The notes under the pieces were generated by a model. The model did no database searches and was not told the DNA's origin. It saw nothing but the letters and a program-made list of their open reading frames with translations. The position numbers and the translations under genes are program-made. A stretch of 64,000 nucleotides of DNA, taken from contig NZ_JACHHI010000003.1 of NCBI RefSeq assembly GCF_014207605.1, positions 124,001 to 188,000 on the forward strand. Direction: 5' to 3'. This stretch comes from Negativicoccus succinicivorans. GTDB taxonomy: Bacteria; Bacillota; Negativicutes; Veillonellales; Negativicoccaceae. Positions 25,530 to 33,288 of the stretch are shown here, piece by piece (within the stretch, counting starts at the first letter, position 1; each line of letters begins with the position of its first letter).

Positions 25530-26072
25530 TTACGCGGACACGCGCGGTCGATGCGTCGGTATGCGCTGATAAGGAAATTTCGCCAGCACGCGGTCCGTCA
25601 TTTCTTTAACCACCGCTCGCGGTGTATTCAAAACGGATTCTTCCGCCGTGTCGCTGTACCTGCTTTGCCACAACTGAAACTCATCGTTCGGTCGGTAATA
25701 CGCATACACGCGCAACTCACCGAACGTGGTAGTCCACCAGTCGCCGTTCCAATCCGTGCGTGTAAATTGCGCCAAACGCACCAACTCCGAACCGATGACG
25801 ATATCCGCATCGTAAGTCTCGGCGACGGCGGCAAAGTCGTGGCGCGTAAACGGCATTGTCGTTTGCGGCCCATTCGTTATTTCATAGTACGGATAGCGAA
25901 ACGGTTCCGCCAAACGTCGTTCCACATAGGTGCCGAGTTCCGCATGTCGTTCCGCCGTTGCCGTCGGCAGAATAACGACTTTCTCCGCCGCAATCGGTTC
26001 GGCGGCAAACACCGACAGCACGCCGATGAAAACGCAAATTACAAGCAAGTACCACTGCCGTTTGTTTCCCAT
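25530..26072 (-). CDS. Predicted exported protein, 180 aa
   Basis: A signal peptide (NKRQWYLLVICVFIGVLSVFA, cleavage near AAEPIAAE) precedes a soluble domain. The order is VVILPTATAERHAELG, then YDADIVIGSELVRL, then VYAYYRPNDEFQLWQ and a C-terminal basic tail. This reads like alternating beta strands and helices, as in small periplasmic domains that build surface structures, but I do not recognise the family. GGGAGG precedes the ATG. It is the last of three small envelope genes following purL. Confidence 0.6.
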   Translation of the reverse strand: MGNKRQWYLLVICVFIGVLSVFAAEPIAAEKVVILPTATAERHAELGTYVERRLAEPFRYPYYEITNGPQTTMPFTRHDFAAVAETYDADIVIGSELVRLAQFTRTDWNGDWWTTTFGELRVYAYYRPNDEFQLWQSRYSDTAEESVLNTPRAVVKEMTDRVLAKFPYQRIPTHRPRVSA

Positions 26073-26083
26073 ATTGCGCCTCC

Positions 26084-26578
26084 CTATTCCCCCGCGGGCA
26101 GCGCCCGTGCGCTATCCAGTGACCGCGTGACCAGCGCCGCCTCCGGTAAAACCTCCGCGCTGATTTTATGAAAGCGGAAATGCCGAATACTGATGATTTC
26201 GTCCGCGCCTTTGCTGCCGAGCCGCGTCAAATCGCCGCGACCGTCTTTTGTCTGCGGCGGTAAGTACAAGGTATCGCCGCGAATCACGGCCGGCAACGGT
26301 TCCACTTCGGCGATGCGCACCGCCGGGTCACGGTACACTACGCCGAATTCGCAGCGCACCGCAAATTCGCGTGCATTCAGTCGTTGATACGGCGCGAGCG
26401 CCATCGTGCAAACGTAACGTTCCCCGCTTTGCGGTTCGACCCCCGTCGCCTGCCAGGTGCCGTACCATGTTTGCGCGGTTCGTTCCGCATACCACAGGAA
26501 CCCGTGCCAGCCCGCCCAAACCAAAAGCGACACCAACGTCACCGCCAGCAGCGTCCGCCGTTTTTGCGCTCCGTTCAA
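26084..26578 (-). CDS. Predicted membrane-anchored protein, 164 aa
   Basis: One N-terminal membrane helix (about residues 9-31) and an extracytoplasmic domain with two cysteines (YVCTMAL, VRCEFG) that could form a disulfide. The frame begins at a TTG at 26578 that overlaps the previous stop (TTGA); no good Shine-Dalgarno precedes it, so translation probably depends on coupling, or the start is slightly further in. No family recognised. It lies between the 71-aa gene and the exported 180-aa protein. Confidence 0.5.
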   Translation of the reverse strand: MNGAQKRRTLLAVTLVSLLVWAGWHGFLWYAERTAQTWYGTWQATGVEPQSGERYVCTMALAPYQRLNAREFAVRCEFGVVYRDPAVRIAEVEPLPAVIRGDTLYLPPQTKDGRGDLTRLGSKGADEIISIRHFRFHKISAEVLPEAALVTRSLDSARALPAGE

Positions 26579-26790
26579 CCGAATAATTTTCGCTTCAGCT
26601 CCCGCCAGTACAAAATGATTCCCGTCACAACCGGCGTCAGCACCGGCAAAATATTCATCACATAATTGCCGAAATTGGCGATATGCGCTTCATACATGCC
26701 CAGCAGGCAAAACGGACATGCTTCCGCCGTGCGGCAACTCAGCAGTAATATGAGCGCCGCAAGCATTGTAATTTTTTGTGCGCGTCGCAT
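26575..26790 (-). CDS. Small membrane protein with CPFC motif, 71 aa
   Basis: A signal-like helix (residues 8-23) ends in EACPFCLLGMYEAH; a second hydrophobic segment (about 43-62) is followed by a basic end (WRELKRKLFG). The C-P-F-C pair just after the first helix resembles a redox or metal motif, but no known family is evident. The ribosome binding site (GGGAG) is rather far from the ATG. It lies 11 bases after purL and overlaps the next gene by 4 bases, so it is likely real but unproven. Confidence 0.45.
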   Translation of the reverse strand: MRRAQKITMLAALILLLSCRTAEACPFCLLGMYEAHIANFGNYVMNILPVLTPVVTGIILYWRELKRKLFG

Positions 26791-26801
26791 GGTATCTTTC
26801 G

Positions 26802-29800
26802 TTATCTCCCTGTGAAATAATCTACACCGGCCTGGAAAATTTTCTGTTTTTTCTGTCCGATAATATTTTTCGCTACATACGGACCACAGCGTTCGCTGTG
26901 ACCCATCTTGCCCAAAATTCGTCCGTTCGGACTGAGCAGGCCTTCAATCGCCGCGACCGATCCGTTCGGGTTCGCCGGCATCGTTTCGTGGACGCTGCCC
27001 CATTCATCGCAATATTGCGTCGCGATCTGACCGTTCGCCGCCAAGGCCTGTACAACGTCCGGCGCCGCGTATAAACGTCCTTCACCGTGACTGAACGGAA
27101 TGCGATGGAGTTCGCCCGGTTCAAAATACATGAGCCACGGGGATTTCGTCGAGACGATCTTCGTCATCGCGTAGTGCGAAATGTGACGCCCGATGGTATT
27201 GTAGGTGAGCGTCGGCGCGCTCGGCGCCAATTCGCGGATTTCTCCATACGGCAGCAGGCCGAGTTTGATCAACGCCTGGAAACCGTTGCAGATGCCCAAA
27301 ATCAAACCGTCACGATGCGTCAGAAGATCGTTCACCGCTTCAGCCAATGCCGGATGACGGAACAGCGCGGCGATAAATTTACCCGAACCGTCCGGTTCAT
27401 CGCCGGCGGAAAATCCGCCCGGAAATGCCAAAATTTGTGTCGTTTCCACCGCTTTGACAAGCGCTTCCACCGATTCATTCAGCGCCTGCGGCGTCAGGTT
27501 GCGCACGACGACGGTCGACACATTGGCGCCCGCATGTTCAAACGCGCGGGCCGTATCCACTTCGCAGTTCGTACCCGGCATCACCGGAATGACGACCTGC
27601 GGCGTGCCGATAGTAATCTGCGCGCGGCGTGTCGGATTGCCCGCCACCGGCGAAACGGGATACAGCGGTGCCGGTTGAAGCGTTTTCGTCGGGAATACTT
27701 TTTCCAGCGGCTCTTCCCAGCGCGCCTGCAATTCATCGAGCGATAAAGTAACGCCGGCAAGAGAAATGCTGTCACCGGCGGTTGCGCCGATGATCGTAAT
27801 ATGCTCGTCAAGCGCCCATTGTTCCGCGACCTCTCTGTCCAATTCGACCAGCCATGAACCCGGCCGCGCCGCGAACCATTCTGTCGGAGTGAGAGCATCA
27901 CTCAACCTTGCGCCGATATGGTTACCGAACGCCGCTTTCGCGCACGCGGCCGCAAGACCGCCCGCATCAACCGCCTGCGCGCTTTTCAGCAAACCTTTCT
28001 CCGCCGCCGCGAACAATCGATCCGCGTGATCGATAAAGACCTCAAAGTCCGGCATGGCGTATTCATCCACCGGCGTTTCGAGCAAGACCAACGCGTGCTC
28101 GCGTCCCTTCCATTCGGGACTGACAATATGCGTCGCATCGCCCGGCGCCACCGCGAACGAAATCAGCGTCGGCGGCACATGCAAATCAAGGAAGCTGCCG
28201 CTCATCGAATCTTTGCCGCCGATCGCGCCGACTTCCAGTTCCGACTGCGCGACAAACGCGCCCAACAGCGCCGCGACCGGTTTACCCCAGGAGGTCGTGT
28301 CGCCTAATTTTTCAAAATATTCCTGCAAGGATAAATAGGCACGTTTCCAGTTGCCGCCCAGTGCCGCGATTTTCGCCAGCGACTGCAGCACGGCGAACAG
28401 ACCGCCGTGGAACGGACTCCACGACGCCAAGTACGGATCAAACGCGTGGGTCATGATGCTCACGGTTGACGTTTCCCCGTGACGCAGCGGAATTTTTGCG
28501 ACCATGCCGTCGACCGGCGTGCACATGCGCGCGCCTCCGTACGGCATCAACACCGTGCCCGCGCCGATCGTCCCGTCAAATCGTTCGCCCAAACCGCGCT
28601 GCGAAGCGACATTCAAATCACCGAGCGTTTGCGCCCAAGCGGCGCGCACATCCGTCACCGGTTGCGGCGTAAAATAATTTTCTTCGGCCGGCGCCGTGAT
28701 GACGGCGGCGCTGGCTCGACTGGCGCCGTTGGTGTCGAGGAACGAGCGCTCCAAATTGACGATGGTTTCACCGCGCCACTGCATCATCAGGCGACGCTCT
28801 TTCGTGACGACCGCAATCGGCGTCGCTTCCAGATTTTCTTCATCCGCATAGCGACAGAACTCATCCGCATCGTCCGCGGCGACGACCACTGCCATACGTT
28901 CCTGCGATTCGGACAGCGCTAATTCCGTGCCGTCCAATCCTTCATATTTTTTCGGTACGGCATCCAAATTAATCGTCAAGCCGTCCGCCAATTCGCCGAC
29001 GGCGACCGCCACGCCGCCCGCGCCGAAATCGTTGCAGCGGCGAATCAGGCGCGAGGCCTCCGGACGCCGGAATAGGCATTGTAATTTACGTTCCGTCGGC
29101 GCGTTACCTTTTTGCACTTCCGCGCCCGCTGTGGTTAATGAACTTTCCGTATGTTCTTTGGAAGAACCGGTCGCACCGCCGATGCCGTCACGACCGGTAC
29201 GGCCGCCAACCAGCAACACGATATCGCCCGGTTCCGGCACGCGACGAACGACCTGATCCGCCGGCACCGCGCCGACGACCGCGCCGACTTCCATGCGTTT
29301 GGCGACGTAACCGGGGTGGTAGTATTCACGTACCTGACCGGTCGCGAGACCGATCTGGTTGCCGTAGGAACTGTAACCGGCCGCCGCTTGCGTCGTAATC
29401 GTGCGCTGCGGCAATTTCCCGGTAAGCGTTTCCGAAAACGGCGTGCGCGGATCTCCGCTGCCCGTCACGCGCATCGCCTGGTAAACGTACGCGCGCCCGC
29501 TCAAGGGATCGCGAATGCAGCCGCCCAAACAGGTGGCCGCCCCGCCGAACGGTTCAATTTCCGTCGGGTGGTTGTGCGTTTCGTTCTTAAAGAGCAGCAG
29601 CCATTCTTCCGTGCCCTTTTGGGTTTTGACCGGAATCTTGATCGTGCAGGCGTTGATTTCTTCCGACTCGTCCAACTCCTGCAAAAGTCCCTGCGCGCGC
29701 AATGACTTCACGGCAATCGTCGCCAGATCCATCAGCGATTGCGGCCGCGGGTTTTCGCTGTACAAGCCGCTGTGCACTTCACTGTACCAGTCGTACGCTT

Positions 29801-30545
29801 CGACGATCGGCTCGGTAAAGTGACCCGCCTCGATATCGACATGCGTCAGTTCCGTTCCGAAGGTCGTATGGCGACAATGATCGGACCAGTACGTATCCAA
29901 GACGCGCAATTCGGTCAGCGTCGGATCGCGATCTACCTGATCGCGAAAATATTCCTGCACGACCGCCAGATCCGCTTCATCCATGGCCAAACCGTACCGT
30001 GTAAGCATTGCTAAAAGTTCCGGCCGCGTCGCGGAAATAAATCCCTCCAATACCGGTACCGGTTGCGGTTGATGCGCCGGCGCGATGAGTTCCCGCGGCA
30101 TTTCCCAAGCCGCTTCGCGCGCTTCGATCGGGTTGATCACGTATTCTTTCAATTTAACGATGTCGACCGGTCGATCAATACCAGTGACGACATATACCGT
30201 CGCATACGCTACGCGCGCATCGACGCTCGGATCCAGCAAGCGCAGACATTGCTCCGCCGAATCGGCGCGCTGGTCATATTGACCGGGCAATAACTCGACG
30301 GCAAAGGCCGTTTCCTGCGGACCGATTTGCAAATGTTCCGTCCATGTATCCACGGGAGGTTCCGCAAAAATCGTCGTCATCGCGCGAGCAAACAGTTCCT
30401 CACTGACACCTTCCACGGTGTATCGGTGCCAAACCTGCACACCGGTTAACGACGTCAGCCCCAGTTGCTCGCGCCATTCCCGTAAAAGACGTTGCGCCGT
30501 GTCGGCCAGCGCCGCTTTTTTGGCGACAAAAACTCGTTGTAACAT
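26802..30545 (-). CDS. purL: Phosphoribosylformylglycinamidine synthase (fused PurL-PurQ)
   Basis: A 1247-aa enzyme that converts FGAR, ATP and glutamine to FGAM in purine synthesis. The synthetase part carries LDTYWSDHCRHTTFG, NHPTEIEPFGGAATCLGGCI and the second AIRS-like half. The C-terminal glutaminase has PVMPGTNCEVDTARAFEHAG, the catalytic Cys in LGICNGFQALIKLGLLP and His in SHGEGRL, and ends GKMGHSERC. The start is ATG at 30545 with GGGAGG; the frame opens five codons earlier without a site. It is isolated from other pur genes. Confidence 0.95.
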   Translation of the reverse strand: MLQRVFVAKKAALADTAQRLLREWREQLGLTSLTGVQVWHRYTVEGVSEELFARAMTTIFAEPPVDTWTEHLQIGPQETAFAVELLPGQYDQRADSAEQCLRLLDPSVDARVAYATVYVVTGIDRPVDIVKLKEYVINPIEAREAAWEMPRELIAPAHQPQPVPVLEGFISATRPELLAMLTRYGLAMDEADLAVVQEYFRDQVDRDPTLTELRVLDTYWSDHCRHTTFGTELTHVDIEAGHFTEPIVEAYDWYSEVHSGLYSENPRPQSLMDLATIAVKSLRAQGLLQELDESEEINACTIKIPVKTQKGTEEWLLLFKNETHNHPTEIEPFGGAATCLGGCIRDPLSGRAYVYQAMRVTGSGDPRTPFSETLTGKLPQRTITTQAAAGYSSYGNQIGLATGQVREYYHPGYVAKRMEVGAVVGAVPADQVVRRVPEPGDIVLLVGGRTGRDGIGGATGSSKEHTESSLTTAGAEVQKGNAPTERKLQCLFRRPEASRLIRRCNDFGAGGVAVAVGELADGLTINLDAVPKKYEGLDGTELALSESQERMAVVVAADDADEFCRYADEENLEATPIAVVTKERRLMMQWRGETIVNLERSFLDTNGASRASAAVITAPAEENYFTPQPVTDVRAAWAQTLGDLNVASQRGLGERFDGTIGAGTVLMPYGGARMCTPVDGMVAKIPLRHGETSTVSIMTHAFDPYLASWSPFHGGLFAVLQSLAKIAALGGNWKRAYLSLQEYFEKLGDTTSWGKPVAALLGAFVAQSELEVGAIGGKDSMSGSFLDLHVPPTLISFAVAPGDATHIVSPEWKGREHALVLLETPVDEYAMPDFEVFIDHADRLFAAAEKGLLKSAQAVDAGGLAAACAKAAFGNHIGARLSDALTPTEWFAARPGSWLVELDREVAEQWALDEHITIIGATAGDSISLAGVTLSLDELQARWEEPLEKVFPTKTLQPAPLYPVSPVAGNPTRRAQITIGTPQVVIPVMPGTNCEVDTARAFEHAGANVSTVVVRNLTPQALNESVEALVKAVETTQILAFPGGFSAGDEPDGSGKFIAALFRHPALAEAVNDLLTHRDGLILGICNGFQALIKLGLLPYGEIRELAPSAPTLTYNTIGRHISHYAMTKIVSTKSPWLMYFEPGELHRIPFSHGEGRLYAAPDVVQALAANGQIATQYCDEWGSVHETMPANPNGSVAAIEGLLSPNGRILGKMGHSERCGPYVAKNIIGQKKQKIFQAGVDYFTGR

Positions 30546-30558
30546 AGGTTCCTCCCTC

Positions 30559-30589
30559 ATAATACCGCGCGCCGAGCGGCGCGGATTAT
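30559..30589. repeat. Imperfect inverted repeat in the purL leader
   Basis: ATAAT and ATTAT ends enclose a GC-rich stem (CGCGCC/GGCGCG with a short loop and a small bulge) directly upstream of the purL Shine-Dalgarno. It has no T-run, so it is not a terminator. It could be an operator or an RNA hairpin that affects ribosome access. Confidence 0.45.
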
Positions 30590-30607
30590 CCGCAATTGAC
30601 TGAGTTT

Positions 30608-30613
30608 ATTCTA
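30608..30613 (-). promoter_or_regulatory. Extended -10 promoter of purL
   Basis: TAGAAT on the minus strand preceded by TGG; only a poor -35 (TGGAAA) is found 17 bases upstream. Confidence 0.5.
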
Positions 30614-30750
30614 CCATTACAGGCCGGATTTTTCCATATTTATAGCGTACGAAAACATCTTTATTTAGAAAAGAATTCGCCGCGTATCGTATTTATATTT
30701 GAACATAAATTCAATCGTTCGGATTTTATCCGGCATTTTTTTGCTAAATA

Positions 30751-30781
30751 AAAAAAAGATGCGCATTCACGCATCTTTTTT
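30751..30781 (-). terminator. Terminator overlapping the end of gene 30767-31414
   Basis: GATGCG/CGCATC stem with a 6-base loop, flanked by A- and T-runs. The stop codon of the upstream gene (TGA, 30767-30769) lies in the loop, so its last codons form one arm. Confidence 0.85.
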
Positions 30782-31414
30782 CGTCTCGTTTGCTTTTGCC
30801 GCTGCCGTCGCCTTGTTTTCATTTCGCAGCGCGTGCACGCGGACGCGACGAACGCCGCGATACGCGGGCATTTCTCCGGGCAGCCGTTCCCAATAGCCGC
30901 GCGGGCGTCGACGCCACAAGCGATGCCGCTGCTTGCGCAAGGGCCGATGCCATGCGCTGTACGCCGCCGCAAGCAATCGACGCAAACGCAACGGCAAATA
31001 AACGGCGCCGAAACGTTCGTATTCCCACGAAAACTGCTCTTCAATCGGATCGACCTGGTAATGATGCCGATGACCGTACATCGCGCTCTCCAAACCGCGC
31101 GGCGAAAATTCCAGCATCGCGCTTGTCCAAGGCGAACGTCCCGGGTTCTCCGCGATCCACGCCTTCCAAAGTTCGCGCACCGCCGTGTCGGCCGCCGCCA
31201 TTTGCAACCACAGATCTTCTTCCGAGCCGCCCGTCCGCCAAACGGAATCCGTCCAGTAGACATACTCCGCGCGCGTTTTCGGGCGGTAATAAAAATAATG
31301 AAGCGGCTCAGTCGCCATGAGCGTTCGCCAAACGACGCGTCCCCACGGCTCTTTAATCAGCGCCGTTATCGCCTGCATTACGTCGGCGTACGCCGCCTGC
31401 ATTTGTTCGTTCAC
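30767..31414 (-). CDS. Unknown 215-aa protein of the orphan ABC cluster
   Basis: The start is GTG at 31414 with AGGAAG upstream, 13 bases after the ABC permease stop, so it is very likely cotranscribed with the ABC genes. There is no signal peptide or membrane segment. The N-terminal half is Trp/Tyr-rich (WGRVVWRTLM, HYFYYRPKTRAEYVYWTD, DLWLQMAAADTAVRELWKAW); the C-terminal third is strongly basic (LRLRRLLAAA, RKQRHRLWRRRPRGYWERL). I do not recognise it. Its position after the permease, where a substrate-binding protein might be expected, is unusual. Confidence 0.6.
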   Translation of the reverse strand: MNEQMQAAYADVMQAITALIKEPWGRVVWRTLMATEPLHYFYYRPKTRAEYVYWTDSVWRTGGSEEDLWLQMAAADTAVRELWKAWIAENPGRSPWTSAMLEFSPRGLESAMYGHRHHYQVDPIEEQFSWEYERFGAVYLPLRLRRLLAAAYSAWHRPLRKQRHRLWRRRPRGYWERLPGEMPAYRGVRRVRVHALRNENKATAAAKANETKKDA

Positions 31415-31427
31415 GCTGCTTCCTTTC

Positions 31428-32225
31428 TCAGCGGTGATCCCGCCATGGTGTCATATATCGTTGCCACTGCGCCAACAACGCCTGGACAATTAATCCCGCT
31501 ACACACAACACAAAGATGCACGCCAGCAGCGGCGCGGTCAGCATCAGATCCCCGAAATGCAAAATCAGCGCGCCGATGCCCGTCTGCGCCGCGATCATTT
31601 CCGCCGCGACCACGAGCACGAGCGCCGTGCCGCAACCGAGTTGCAAGCCTGCGAACAATTCCGGCAGCACCGCCGGCAACGCGACGGTACGCAAATATCG
31701 CCCGCGGCTCACGGGATACATCGCGGCGACTTCGCGGTAAAGGCGCGGCAAACGCACCAATCCCGCCATCGTGTTGATAAATACCGGGAAAAAGACACCG
31801 AGCGCAATCAGCACATATTTCGGCAATTCACCGATGCCGAGCCAGAGCACGAAAAGCGGCAAAATGGCAATTTTCGGCAAGGGATAAAAGAAATAAATAT
31901 ACGGTTCGATCAAGCGTCGAAACGTCAGCGAAAGTTCGCCCGCGAGCGCCAACAACAACGCCGCAAGACCGCCCGCGATCACGCCGACCAGCCAGCGTAG
32001 CGCGCTCGCTGCCAGCGCCGGTCCCAACGTGCCGTTTTGCACCAACGCCGCCAATGCGCTCGCGATTTGCGACGGCGCGGGGAGATATACCGGTGAAATC
32101 CACCCCTGACGCACGCTCCACTCCCACAGACCGAGCAGCAGCAACACGCCCGCCAGCGCCCACCAGCGTGCGAAACCGCTGTCTCTTGGCGCCAAACGGT
32201 ACCGTACTTCGCGTTCAGTCGTCAT
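31428..32225 (-). CDS. ABC transporter permease (SsuC/TauC/ThiX type)
   Basis: A 265-aa inner-membrane permease with about six hydrophobic segments and a BPD-type EAA loop (REVAAMYPVSRGRYLRTVALP ... LFAGLQLG). It resembles permeases for sulfonates, nitrate, or thiamine precursors. The substrate cannot be assigned because no binding protein is nearby. GGGAGG precedes the ATG, which lies inside the end of the ATPase gene (11-base overlap). Confidence 0.85.
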   Translation of the reverse strand: MTTEREVRYRLAPRDSGFARWWALAGVLLLLGLWEWSVRQGWISPVYLPAPSQIASALAALVQNGTLGPALAASALRWLVGVIAGGLAALLLALAGELSLTFRRLIEPYIYFFYPLPKIAILPLFVLWLGIGELPKYVLIALGVFFPVFINTMAGLVRLPRLYREVAAMYPVSRGRYLRTVALPAVLPELFAGLQLGCGTALVLVVAAEMIAAQTGIGALILHFGDLMLTAPLLACIFVLCVAGLIVQALLAQWQRYMTPWRDHR

Positions 32226-33000
32226 GGCGACCTCCCTGCGTCAACGCCGCCGTGGCGCCCGCTTTAATTTCCTGCCAAATGGTTTCTTCCAACGCCGCCA
32301 ACTGCGTCCGCGCGCTGAGCTGATGCCGTTCCTTGCGCGGTATATCCACCGTCAAACATTCCACAATGCGGCCGGGGCGCGGCGAAAACACCCAAATCAC
32401 ATCGGCGAGCCGCACCGCCTCGGCGATGTTGTGCGTGACATACAAGGTTGCCGGACGCAATTCTTCCCAGTATTGCACCAAATCATCTTCCAACAGCCGA
32501 CGCGTCTGCGCGTCGAGCGCGGAAAACGGTTCATCCATTAATAATAAATCCGGCTCGGTCACCAGTGCGCGCGCGATCCCGACGCGTTGCCGCATGCCGC
32601 CCGAAAGCGAACCCGGATACGCATCCGCGAATTCGCTCAACTGCATGCGCGCCAACTTTTGCGCTACCCGTTCGGTAATCTCCTGCTGAGAAAACTCGCG
32701 ATCCTGCAAACTGAACGCCACATTGTCCGCGACGGTCAGCCAGGGAAACAAACCGCCCTGCTGAAACACCATCGCCGTCTGCGGTTGCTTTTCCGCGCCG
32801 CGCCAGTACAAACGTCCCGATGTCGGCAACAACAATCCCGCCGCCAAGTATAAAAGCGTCGATTTGCCGCAACCGGAAGGGCCGATCAGCGCCACGAATT
32901 CTCCCGGCGCGACCGTTTTGGTAAGCGGCGCCAGCGCTTGGATCTGCACGCCGTTTTTCTCCGTATAGGTCTTCGTGACCGCGTCCAAACAAAATTCCAT
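32215..33000 (-). CDS. ABC transporter ATP-binding protein (SsuB/TauB type)
   Basis: A 261-aa ATPase: Walker A GPSGCGKST, Q-loop FQQGGLFPWLTV, signature LSGGMRQRVGIARAL, Walker B LLLMDEPFSALD, switch His in YVTHNIAEA. The frame is open up to 33174 but conserved sequence starts at MEFCLDAVTKTY (33000), one base after the stop of the HTH gene (TAATATG). No strong ribosome binding site is present, which points to coupling with the HTH gene. It pairs with the permease at 31428. Confidence 0.88.
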   Translation of the reverse strand: MEFCLDAVTKTYTEKNGVQIQALAPLTKTVAPGEFVALIGPSGCGKSTLLYLAAGLLLPTSGRLYWRGAEKQPQTAMVFQQGGLFPWLTVADNVAFSLQDREFSQQEITERVAQKLARMQLSEFADAYPGSLSGGMRQRVGIARALVTEPDLLLMDEPFSALDAQTRRLLEDDLVQYWEELRPATLYVTHNIAEAVRLADVIWVFSPRPGRIVECLTVDIPRKERHQLSARTQLAALEETIWQEIKAGATAALTQGGRHDD

Positions 33001-33001
33001 A

Positions 33002-33256
33002 TTATTCAAACAGGGCGGTCTGCTCGTAGTGCTGCTGCGCGTTTTTCTCCGCGCCGAACACCCGCTCCATGGCACTTTGCGTGATGAGTACCGTGCCTTC
33101 CGATTTACGGGTTTCCGTCGCCGTAAAAATCGGCTCCACCAACGTTCCGTCCGGCCTGCGATAGCCGCCCGCATAGTGGCGCAACGTGGATGCGGGCACT
33201 TCCCAACGCACCGCCGCCTCCATCAAAGTCATAACTTCCGTCAACGCATCCTGCAT
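33002..33256 (-). CDS. Small helix-turn-helix protein, 84 aa
   Basis: Residues about 6-66 resemble small HTH proteins of Firmicutes: LMEAAVRWEVPASTLRHYAG (helix-turn-helix) followed by TRKSEGTVLITQSAMERVFG, the ending common in that group. It may regulate its own operon. The ATG at 33256 follows GGAGG at 33263-33267. It is the first gene of a unit with the ABC ATPase, permease and 215-aa protein, transcribed from an extended -10 at 33283-33288. Confidence 0.65.
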   Translation of the reverse strand: MQDALTEVMTLMEAAVRWEVPASTLRHYAGGYRRPDGTLVEPIFTATETRKSEGTVLITQSAMERVFGAEKNAQQHYEQTALFE

Positions 33257-33282
33257 ATCCGCCCTCCTTTCTGTTCGGTCTC

Positions 33283-33288
33283 ATTATA
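33283..33288 (-). promoter_or_regulatory. Extended -10 promoter of the HTH/ABC cluster
   Basis: A perfect TATAAT preceded by TGC on the minus strand. It overlaps the stop codon of addA (TAA within the -10 hexamer). No good -35 is apparent inside the addA coding sequence. Confidence 0.55.

Noticed and set aside
33001-33174. N-terminal extension of the ABC ATPase
   Set aside because: The extension is the HTH gene in another frame and is composition-biased (Arg/Ser).
33002-33256. Prophage or toxin-antitoxin remnant at the HTH gene
   Set aside because: The HTH type is also found in phages, but no toxin, integrase or other phage gene is near, and the gene is tightly joined to an ABC operon.
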